Shown here: piece after piece, positions 31,801 to 40,684 of the stretch
Layout: each line of letters begins with the position of its first letter
Numbering within the stretch: position 1 is the first letter of the stretch
From: Furcasterigmium furcatum
Lineage: Eukaryota; Ascomycota; Sordariomycetes; Glomerellales; Plectosphaerellaceae
Direction: 5' to 3'
Assembly (NCBI GenBank): GCA_001599815.1
Contig: BCIA01000001.1
Location: 496,001-560,000, forward strand
Length of the DNA: 64,000 bases
Notes under the pieces: generated by a model
What the model saw: only the letters and a program-made list of their open reading frames with translations
The model's database searches: none
What the model was told of the DNA's origin: nothing
Position numbers and translations under genes: made by a program

Positions 31801-34792
31801 ACGATCTTGACCTTTGCCTCTATTATCTAAGGTCATTATCAAATGTCCTCCGCTGGGGACCTGATGCGATGTGGCACATGCTTGCCTCAACAACGGTCGA
31901 CGTAGATCTTGGTGCGTGTTTCCCTTCTCTATCCGTGTTGACCATCGCTCACCCGTACGTAGTGGGCAAGGCAGGCGACATCTCACTCCAACAATTATTC
32001 CTACAAGTCTGCATGCGATGTATCGACGGGGGCAGCGCTGCCCGTCGCCAGACGGACTCGAGGCCCTCCCAACTCTACCGCTATGCGTTGACTCTTCTGT
32101 ATCAAATCCTGCTCAACCCATATGCTCCGGGCCTATCCGACCTGCACCTGGAAGATACCTTGATCGAACGCTTGAGCCAATCTCTCGAAGGCAACGACCC
32201 CTACGTCCAAGTACTCTTGCTGGACGTGACACTTGCTACGCTCAAGATTCGGGACTCTGCGATTCCCGAGATGCCCACCTCCCCCATGTCCGAGAGGGGG
32301 AAGATGAGCATCGATCCAGCTCGCGGCCCAAGACCATCTGTTCAAGTCGAGTCCCGTAGCCGCATTGCTGCACCGCCAGCAGCCCTTCTCAAGTGCTTGC
32401 AAGCTGGCCTCAGCGCACCTAGCAGCCGCAGCGTCCTTGACAGCTGGGTCAGCTTCCTAACAGAGTGCCTCCCGCTCTACGCAGACGCCATATTCCAAGT
32501 TCTGATCCCACTTGTGGAGACTCTGTGCAGACAAGTCTCTAGCACGTTCGAGAGTCTGCAGAACATGTTCAAACACAAGAGCAGAAATGCTGCAGACGAG
32601 TGGAACGCGCCCGAGTCAACACTCATCTCCCTGCTGAACGCTCTAGAGCAGGTTCTGGCTCGTGGACACGATCGTCTTCTGGTCGAGGAAGCCAGGGCGC
32701 AGGTTGTCAAGAGCCCGGATCAGCAGCAGGGTTTCTTTGGAAACATGGTGTCGGGTGTCTTCGCATCAGAAGCCCAACAGTCACGGAGTGCAACTGCGAA
32801 CGATAGGCTCACGGTTCATCTCGCGTTCCAAGATGCCGTCCGCATCTGCTTCAAAATCTGGTCTTGGGGGCAAGGAACCGATGCCAGGAGCCAAGACCAG
32901 GCCTCGGCTTCGTCATTCAGCTACACTTCATTGCGCATGAGGAATAGAGCACGGCGCCTCCTCGAGCATTTATTCGCCGCCGAGACACTGGAATGCCTCG
33001 AGACGGTCATTGGGATTTGGCGCGATGCTGTAGAGCATGGCTCCAGCCCGCTCAGTGCGGAGGTGCTCAAGTTGCTGCCAGCTCTGGATGGGTCACGGCC
33101 AGGACACACGATTCCAGCCATCTTCAATGCCATATACAGCCGCACTAACCCGCAGGCCCTTGAGCCATCACGGCGTTCGACTCTGACCATCTCTCTTCAA
33201 GATGTCGACTTGGTCACCTTTTTGGTAGAATATGCCAAGTCCCTGGAGGACGACGCCATGGACGAAATCTGGCAGGACTGCATGGCTTTCCTCCGGGACA
33301 TACTTGCAAACCCATTCCCTCACCGCCAGACACTACCCAGCTTGCTCGAGTTTGCTGCTATCCTGGGAGAGAAGGTCGACAACACCAACTTTGGGGAACA
33401 GCGGAAGATGCGTCGCGAGTTAGGGGCAAGTAGACCGATCGGTTATCAACGTGCTTTGCTAACACTGGGCAGGATTTATTCCTCAAGCTTCTCACGGCCA
33501 TTTTCACCACGAAACCCATGTCATTCACTGATTCGGTTTCTGTCTCCGAGAAGAGCGATAAGTCCCGCGACGCAAGCAGGAGAACGACCATGGAAACCAT
33601 GGCAAACCCCGTCGATAGAGCCGAAGATGTGGTCGCCATTTTGGCTTCTATTGTTCCCAACCTCCCAAAGGTCCTCGTCGAGAACGACCGCGTGCTCTCC
33701 GCGGCCAGCACGATATCAGCCAATGTCGTCGGCCCAGCTTTCAGGGCAAAAGCCTTCCCGGACACTGTCACACACAGCACTCTCGTGCTCTTGCAGGAGC
33801 TGTCAAGACTATCGAACAATCAGAAGACCTGGAAGAAGGACCTGGGGGATGCCTTCAACGACACCCGTTTCTTCAGTACCAGCATCGCGCTTGTGCGAAG
33901 CGACTGGCTTCCTCTGCTGAGGCAATGGCTAGTGAGCGACAAGGAGAGAATGCCGGAGATTCTTGCACGTATCACTCCCCCGACAACTGCTGGCATCGTC
34001 TTTGGCGTTGGAGCCACATCGGCAAGACTGGAGGCCGACCGGAAAACCCAAGTCAACCTGCGTCGCATCGCAACCTTGATCCTTGCTGCAAACGACGACA
34101 CATTCGTCACGGATCTCCCTACCATCATGGAAAAGGTCGTCGAGTTGCTCGCAGCAACATCTACGTCCTCGCCGTCTTCCATGACCCGGGCGGAGATATT
34201 CATGCTCATTCGCGCAGTTGTGCTCAAGACGAGCTCTATTCACCTTGCCATGATTTGGCCGATCATCAATGCTGAGCTTCACGCGGCCATGTCCTCTGTG
34301 GTGGCTCCAGACCACAGCAAGGCATCGGAAACATACAACAACGCGTCCATTCTTCAAGCGTGCAAGCTTCTGGACCTTCTCATCTGCACGGCACCGGACG
34401 ACTTCCAGCTTCACGAGTGGCTGTTCGTCACCGATACCATCGATGCCGTCTACCGCTCGCACGACTATCAGCCTGTGGCATTGGTCGACGAGCTGTCAGA
34501 GGAGCTGGGCTCAGTCACTATCCACTCGGGCGTGCAGAGCGAGTCAGCTGCTCACCTGGCCGCGAGCAGCTCGCACAGGCGACCGCTCCTTGGGCCTGGC
34601 GGTATCAACGACGACGTGTCGATTGACAGGAAGGACGAGCTGGTCGCAAAGGTCCTTCGCCCGTTCTTCGGGCAGCTGAGCATATTCGCCTTCGAGTCGA
34701 CGTATGCCATGGCGCCGCTGGACCGGGAGTTCTGCGTTCAGGGGTTGCTGAAGGATGTTTTTGACGAGAGGAGCGTGACCAAGGCGCCGTAG
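28893..34792 (+). CDS. DOP1: Dopey family protein DOP1
   Basis: Proposed exons: 28893-28995, 29052-29179, 29245-31640, 31691-31911, 31963-33425 and 33473-34792, giving 1876 residues (1893 if 31912-31962 is retained). Dopey proteins are large peripheral proteins that with Mon2 and a flippase act in endosome-Golgi traffic. The conserved N terminus appears after splicing (YRKYATGVERALSLFETALQ, EWADYISFLNRLLR, LVAKRLAQCLNPSLPSGVHQ, KALEVYNFVFDMIG). Further motifs include LPLYLPGLATTL, QVCMRC and, at the C terminus, LQACKLLDLLICTAPDDFQLHEW. The intron at 33426-33472 has a GC donor (GCAAGT), required to join RRELG to DLFLKLLTAIF in frame. The 51-nt intron is a multiple of three without stop, so its removal is likely but not proven. 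Confidence 0.93.
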
Positions 34793-34922
34793 AAGCATGT
34801 TACATTCGTGGTGTCATAGCATTAGCCGGTAGCGAGGGCCATCATTGCAGAGCGGCATAATTAGAATTGGAGTTCACCTGTTGTTCATCGGGTCTGTGTT
34901 TGTTCGATAGTGCTTCTTTATT

Positions 34923-35819
34923 TCACTGTGCTGCGCTCTTCGTTGCGCCGGGTAGATAAGCTACGAGCGCCTTGCTGGCGCCCTTCATGCAGTACTGAAC
35001 CACCTCGACCTTCTGGCCCTCTGGCGCCAGCTTGGCGATCTGCCGCAGATCGCTCGTTCGGGGCAGAAACAGGGCGTGGTCCATCTCGCCGCAGGCCTCG
35101 TGGAGCTGTTGGAGGTTGTAAGGCTCCATGTAGCTGAGATCGAAAACCTCGGCCGTCCGGTACCCGGGACCACCCCATGGCGGGGACGCGAAGACGACCG
35201 CGGACGCCAGATCGACGCGGAGGTCTTCGTGGAGGGATTCTGGGTTGCTACGGAGGCGGTCTAGGTACTCGAAGCAGTCGCCGTTGATCCAGGTGATGTA
35301 GTCGCCCACTTCGTAGAGGGCGGCGTTGCTCTGGGCGCAGGCGAGCGTGGGAGCGTGCTTCTCGATGGAGATGATCTTGTCCCATCGCTCTGAGAGGGCG
35401 AAGGCGATGGTGTTGCCGCCGGCGCCCCCGAAAATGTCGATGAGGACTCGCTTCTCGGCCCTGGAGCCGGCCATGTCGTGGGCGACTTGGCTGGAAGGGG
35501 TCAGCATTGACAAGCTCCAGGGCATCTGACAGTATTTAGGAGAAAACTTACAGGGCCACGGGTTCGGGTGTCACGCCGAACCACGCGTCGTCTGTCAGGT
35601 AGACCCCGTCATCGTAATACTGGAAGATGGAATATCGTTGGGAGAAATACCTGCCCATGTAAGTTGAGAACCCTTCCAGAAAGAATGTCAAGGGCGATCT
35701 TACTTTTGCAAGTCCCAAGGAACCTCGCTCTTGGACTTGTAGTGATGACACTCGTCAGTCAGAGGAAGGATTGGTGAGGGCTTCATCTGGGCCTCATCTG
35801 GCTGGGGGCCTGTCATCAT
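34923..35819 (-). CDS. TGS1: trimethylguanosine synthase TGS1 (RNA cap hypermethylase)
   Basis: Exons 35819-35704, 35650-35552 and 35490-34923 (minus) give 260 residues, close to compact fungal Tgs1. The enzyme converts m7G caps of snRNAs and snoRNAs to m2,2,7G. Seen: KYFSQRYSIFQYYDDGVYL and WFGVTPEPVA before the domain, SAM motif VLIDIFGGAGGNTIAFAL, acidic ISIEKH, NGDCFEY, and catalytic SPPWGGPGY with the tryptophan that stacks on m7G. The start at 35819 (MMTGPQPDE) was chosen by homolog length; the frame stays open to an ATG at 35975. It lies convergent with DOP1 (130 bases) and divergent from GRH1. Confidence 0.93.
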
Positions 35820-36263
35820 GCTAGAAACGATCCGAGCCAAGTATTGCATCGCCTTGAATCCTGGCATAAAATCTTTGTGATTGATCACATGTCCAGTGAA
35901 ATATCGCCCATCTTGGTGTTTCGTCCAGAAAGGCGAGACGATGAGTGAAGGTGTAAGAGGATGTTCCGACTTCACATGGGCGAGGCTGACGAAGTTCAGA
36001 CCAGTGCCCCACTCTTGAATTTCTTAGCGGCAGGTGAAGAGCTTGGGCCACCTGCAAGGCTGCAACAGTGACAGGCGCATGTGGCGCATGTGGCCTGGAG
36101 AGAGGTGCCAGCTTGCGGGAAGCACCTCCAACTTCAACCAAGCTCGACAGTCTCCAATCGCAGACACGCATCATCCACCCAGCCAGCCCAGGAGCTCCAG
36201 ACTGCCGAGGAAACGCCCCAGAAGACGGGATTCGCAGACAGTGGACCGCAGAAAGCACACAAC
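35820..36263. promoter_or_regulatory. divergent promoter between TGS1 and GRH1
   Basis: About 440 bases. The TGS1-side frame remains open to 35975, so the exact boundary is uncertain. No other feature seen. Confidence 0.4.
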
Positions 36264-37353
36264 ATGTTCAACGCCCTCAATCGCTACCTCTCCCGCCTCG
36301 ACGGCGAGCAACCCACGCAACGAAGCCGCGATGGCTCCTTTGGCTTTCAGGTCCTGAGGAACACCAACCTCGAGCTGCACGTTGAACCCTGGTTCGACTT
36401 CATCATTGGAATCAATGGACGGCCATTGGTAAGGCCCACCGTGCTTCGTCCCAGCACAACAGCGTCGGGCTAACCTGATCCCTTGCTAGGACAACCCGAA
36501 TGCCTCGCTCTTTGCCCAGGAGATCCGCAACTGCGCCGGCGGCTCAGTAACATTCGCCCTATGGAGCGCAAAAGGCCAGCGCACCCGCGAGCTGCACGTC
36601 TCAGTCCCTGTCGACACGGCCTCCCTCGGCCTCTCCCTGCAATGGACGCCGCTCGCCGTCGCCGCCAACATCTGGCACGTCCTCGACGTCGCGCCCAAAT
36701 CGCCCGCCGACCTCGCCGGCCTGCTGCCCTACAGCGACTACATTCTCGGTAGCCCCGAGGGCGCGCTGCACGGCGAGAGCGGCCTCAGCGAGCTCGTCGA
36801 TGACCACATCGGCCGCCCCCTGCGGCTCTTCGTATACAACAACGAGTACGACGTGGCGAGAGAGGTCACGATCCAGCCGAGCAGAGAGTGGGGAGGCGAG
36901 GGCGCCCTGGGATGTGTGCTGGGATACGGCGCGCTGCATCGGCTGCCCGCTGGGCTGAACGAGCCCGTCTCCGCGCCCGGAGAGACCCTGTTTGATGGCG
37001 AGAAGAGCGAGTCGGTCCCCTTCGCCGGTGCGCAGCCCTCTCCTAGCGGCGCGGACCCGTCCACATTTGTACAGGCCGATGCGGGAGGCCCGCCGCCGTC
37101 GGGTGCAGACCTCCTGGTGCCTGCACAGATCGTGGAAGCCCCTCCGCCTGGTGCCGGCGGGCCGCCGAGGGGGAAGAAGAAGGAAAGGCATGGGCACACG
37201 CCGAACAAGGCACTCATGGACGATTACTTCAAGGAGGAGGAGCAGAAGAGCCGGGAGCTGGATGGTCCGGGTGAGAAGTCAAAGGGGGTGGCCCCTCCGC
37301 CGAAAGCCGGCGCTCCGCCGAGGGCAGCGTCAACGGAGCCGCCGAAGGAATAA
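36264..37353 (+). CDS. GRH1: GRASP family protein (Golgi reassembly stacking), Grh1-like
   Basis: Exons 36264-36428 and 36490-37353 give 342 residues. Two PDZ-like GRASP domains are visible: first FQVLRNTNLELHVEPWFDFI and INGRPLDNPNASLFAQEIR; second WHVLDVAPKSPADLAGL, PYSDYILGSPEGALHGESGL and RPLRLFVYNNEYD, followed by GCVLGYGALHRLP. A proline- and glycine-rich disordered tail with GGPP repeats follows. GRASPs organise the early secretory pathway and unconventional secretion. The protein starts MFNALNRYLSRL: there is no Gly2 for myristoylation, but Met-Phe is a NatC acetylation signal and the helix is amphipathic, as in yeast Grh1. Membrane attachment by this route is inference. Confidence 0.95.
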
Positions 37354-37714
37354 GTAGATACCTAAGCATGGAAAGCGAAGGTTATTCGTGCCTCGGGTCC
37401 GGAGCAGTATTTGTGCCATGGCCTCATGTGAACTCCGGAAAATGCATTTCATTTTGGCTCTATCATAGTGGCCCTCTGCGCAACGCCTGCTCTATATCCT
37501 ACAATGCCGACAGACAACTCTATGTGTCCGAATTTTTCCAGGCAGGAAAGGGGGCTGAAGGTTGGTGTACCACTTCCTCGAGGGCTGGTTGTAATCCGCA
37601 TCAGTTGATGAAGTTGATGGCGAAGAAGTGTGCCAGGAAGCTGCAGAAGATGAAGTCGGCGAACGCCCTGCGGGAAAATCAGTACTGGTATGATTCATGG
37701 GATCTGTAGGCTGC
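37354..37714. other. convergent 3' region of GRH1 and OST2
   Basis: About 360 bases. Short frames present here are not recognisable and overlap the expected 3' UTRs. Confidence 0.5.
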
Positions 37715-38237
37715 CTACCGTTCTGGTGATACCGAGCTGAAGTCGGACTTGTTTGCCTCGTTGGTCTGAATGCGAAGAGAAGCTGTAACATCATGCACGT
37801 CAGCCTGGTTCGTCTCTTCGCCATTGGGGTCGAGGCGGTCGTACCGGTGAGGACGAATTGGGCGACCGTCACGCTGAAGCCAGAGATGAAACTGTTGAAA
37901 GGCTGTCGCGTATCAATTAGCCAGACTATCCATGTTGGTCATGCATGCCGCCTCCATCACCAAGGGTATTCGTCGAACATACGTAGTCGGAGCAGAGGAC
38001 ACAGTAGGCGAATTGGATCACGCCGACCACGACGAGGAAGGCCATGAAGACATCAATCAGCTTGATGCGCTGTGGGGTCTTCTGGTAGCCATCGAGAAGG
38101 CTGTTGAGGATGCGCTGCCATTCGGGGGTGTTGGCAGAGGAAGCGGCGGACTTGGGCTTGGAGGGCGTCGGAGGTGCAACAGCGGAGGTTGCGGGCACGA
38201 CGGGAGCAGCGGTCTGCGCGTTGCGTTTGGGCGCCAT
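37715..38237 (-). CDS. OST2: oligosaccharyltransferase subunit OST2 (DAD1 family)
   Basis: Exons 38237-37983, 37902-37845 and 37782-37715 (minus) give 126 residues. Ost2/DAD1 is a small three-helix ER membrane subunit of the complex that transfers glycans to Asn-X-Ser/Thr. After a 45-residue Ala/Pro-rich start come the family motifs LNSLLDGYQKTPQRIKLIDV, FMAFLVVVGVIQFAYCVLC, then across the first intron PFNSFISGFSVTVAQFVLT, and across the second the conserved end ASLRIQTNEANKSDF...SPER. Both junctions restore family sequence, so the three-exon model is firm. It is divergent from the TMEM14 gene, with starts 423 bases apart. Confidence 0.95.
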
Positions 38238-38660
38238 TGCGATGATCGATCGGTCTTCTCCTCTTTTGTCGGTGGCTATCGCGTGAAGGTGTCGGTGGTG
38301 AGCGAGAGCTGGACGGTGCACGGGGCTTTGTCGAGCTCTTGGAGTTGAGGTTAGGTACAAGGACAACTGGACAGAAAGCTCCAAGCCACTCCAGTACGAT
38401 TCAGTTGGGGAACGGGTGGCTAGTGCCTCGCTGTGACAACCCAAGGGGACAGATTGCGGGGAGCTTGAGCCACGCCCCGGTAATGGGAACGTGAAAGCTC
38501 GTCTTAGTCAGCTTTCACCATGGAGCTCAGATGCTCCCAAGCTCCGAGGTTGAACGGCGCTCCATCACCACCCCTCTCACTGGATTGAATGAAGTCTCAG
38601 CAACTTATTTCCTGCACCAATTCCAAATAGTCACTTCTTACCAGCAAGAATCTAGTCAAA
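38238..38660. promoter_or_regulatory. divergent promoter between OST2 and TMEM14 gene
   Basis: About 420 bases between two small membrane-protein genes. No specific element assigned. Confidence 0.4.
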
Positions 38661-39103
38661 ATGGTAAGATCACGCTGAAGTCTCTGATTGTTGCAGACAC
38701 TAAGCTCTGTAGGCTGCCACCCAGGATCTCTCCGCCCCCTCCTACATCCTCGGCGCCCTGACAGCCACCGGCGGAACCATCGGCTACGTGAGGACTCGCT
38801 CCTTGCCTTCGATCATTGCTGGCGGCGCTGTCGGTCTCTTGTGTAAGTGCTGTGCGCCCATACATCTGCATGCGGTCATGTAGTCGGAGAGTCCGGCTGA
38901 CCATGACAGACGGCCTCGGCGGCTACCAGATGCAGAATGGCCAGCCCTACGGCGTCGAGCTCAGTCTCCTGGCCTCTGCTGTTCTCGGAGGCTCTGCCAT
39001 TCCTCGCGCCATCCGCCTGCGCAAGCCCGTGCCTATTGTGCTGAGTGTCCTGGCCCTGTTCGGCCTATTCACCTTCGGAGACGCTTTCCGCCGCAAGTTT
39101 TAA
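38661..39103 (+). CDS. TMEM14 family membrane protein
   Basis: Exons 38661-38663, 38713-38842 and 38910-39103 give 108 residues. The first coding exon is only the start codon: ATG is followed at once by GTAAGA, and the acceptor at 38711-38712 is followed by GCT, giving MAATQDLSAPSYILGALTA. Four short hydrophobic helices typical of TMEM14 are present: ILGALTATGGTIGYV, SIIAGGAVGLLYGLGGY, ELSLLASAVLGGSAI and PIVLSVLALFGLFTFG. Yeast relatives are small mitochondrial membrane proteins, and human TMEM14C moves porphyrin across the inner membrane. The transport role here is unproven. Confidence 0.9.
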
Positions 39104-39334
39104 GGGAGCACGCTAGGTGCAGAGTTGAGAATGTCTCAATAAGATTGTGCTTTTTGCTCCATGAACGCCCTCAAGTCCCTTGATATGATAGTACAGTGCC
39201 TGGCCGCCCCAGACCTAGCACGGGCCAAGGGGCCGGCAAGTCCGCGCCGCCCCTACGCCAGCTCCGATGAATGCGCTTTTGTACATTTCGGTATAGTACA
39301 GGTTGTTGGATATATGAGTATCGGTTGTGTGAAA

Positions 39335-39649
39335 TCAAGGGTCCAAGCCAAGTTCCTTGTTGAGGTCCCTCCTCTTCTGATCCTGTTCCTCGCGCTTGGC
39401 CCGGGCCCTGGCTCGGTTCTCGTCAAGGCGCTTCGTTCGTGCGATCTTGAGACAGTCGGTCACCTTTTGCTTCGCATCGTTGCAGTTGCCGAGTGACTTG
39501 TAGAGAAAGCCCCGGGCGTGGCATTCCTCGAGGGCGTTCATGACATCTTCGCATTCTGTCGCGGGGACTCATTAGCAAGCAGCACGGCGCAAAGAGACCT
39601 CCGGTCTGGATTTACCGAAGTTGTCCTTGGTGTGAAGATGAGGATGCAT
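39335..39649 (-). CDS. CMC2: CMC2-like twin CX9C mitochondrial protein
   Basis: Exons 39649-39616 and 39555-39335 (minus) give 84 residues. The start MHPHLHTKDN is the hallmark of Cmc2. Two CX9C motifs follow: C-EDVMNALEE-C, completed by splicing, and C-NDAKQKVTD-C, with a helical basic tail (ENRARARAKREEQDQKRRDL). Such proteins are imported and oxidised by Mia40 in the intermembrane space; Cmc2 is needed for cytochrome c oxidase biogenesis. The intron donor is GTAAAT, slightly off consensus. Starts of this gene and the prefoldin gene are 347 bases apart. Confidence 0.95.
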
Positions 39650-39996
39650 ATTGGCGGTCCTGCTGGGTTCTCGGGAGTGGTTGACGGGACTGCGACAGGC
39701 TTGACGTGGTTGTGCTTGGATTCAAGATGGACTGATCTCGACTGAGATCGAGAAATTGACCTGGCGGGTTGGGGAGGCGCTCGGGCCACCGGTCTGCACC
39801 GACCCTTTTCACCCCACCTCTGGCTGCCAGACAGCTTCAACCAACCAACCCCAAGAACTTCATCTCGTTTCTTGCCTCTCAACTTGACTCTCATTCGCAT
39901 TGGCCTTGAAACAACTCCTCACTTCCTGTCTTGAGCCCATTATCTGAGTCGAATCACCCTCTTACAGGCTCAGCTGCGAATCCGGTCGCCGCCGAT
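39650..39996. promoter_or_regulatory. divergent promoter between CMC2 and prefoldin subunit 2
   Basis: About 350 bases; rich in CAACC and CTTC near the prefoldin start. No gene seen. Confidence 0.4.
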
Positions 39997-40684
39997 ATGT
40001 CATCATCACAGGCTCAACAGGCTCAGCCGAGCACCAAAAGACAGCAAGGTACTTCCTAGCCCAGGCAGGATCAGATATCAAGTCAGGGAGGCGAAATACT
40101 GACGTGAACCCAGAACTGCAAAACCAATACACAGTCTACAAGAACACACTGCAGCAACTCGCTCAGAAGATCGGCGATGTGGAACAGGAGGCGGAAGAGC
40201 ACAAGTACGTCTTCTCTCTCATCCACTCCCCGATGCACCAGCCGTGAAGCCACAGCCGTGAAGCCATGATCGTCATCGGCTACGCACCCCGTATCTCCGC
40301 GCCTCATGATCCGACGGCAATCTCCCGTCGTATTTATTTCCTGGATTCGCTCACCGCTCTGCTCTCACCGCTACTCTGCCTAACTCTTTGCTCGATAGGC
40401 TGGTGTTGGAAACCCTGCAGCCGCTGTCAGGGGAGCGCAAGGCGTTCCGTCTCATCAACGGCGTCTTGATGGAGCAGACCGTCAAAGATGTTCTGCCCGC
40501 ACTTACCACCAACTCGGAGGGCCTGAAAAAGGTGCTGGAGGATCTCGTCAAGCAGTACAGAGCGAAGCAGGATGAGCTCGACAAGTGGAAGGTACGGCAT
40601 ATGTGGAGTGCATCGCGCGTCTGTCGAGGTATGGTGCTAACTTCGACGCAGAAAAAGAACAACATCCAGGTGGTCCAGTCCTGA
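39997..40684 (+). CDS. GIM4: prefoldin subunit 2 (GIM4)
   Basis: Exons 39997-40048, 40114-40204, 40399-40591 and 40652-40684 give 122 residues. Prefoldin is a cytosolic hexamer that hands unfolded actin and tubulin to the CCT chaperonin. The beta-prefoldin pattern is clear: a long N-terminal helix (ELQNQYTVYKNTLQQLAQKI, GDVEQEAEEHK), a beta hairpin with LVLETLQPL, CFR-like KAFRLINGVLMEQTVKDVLP, and a C-terminal helix (EGLKKVLEDLVKQYRAKQDE). All four exons keep frame. The last coding exon encodes only ten residues (KKNNIQVVQS). Confidence 0.95.
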
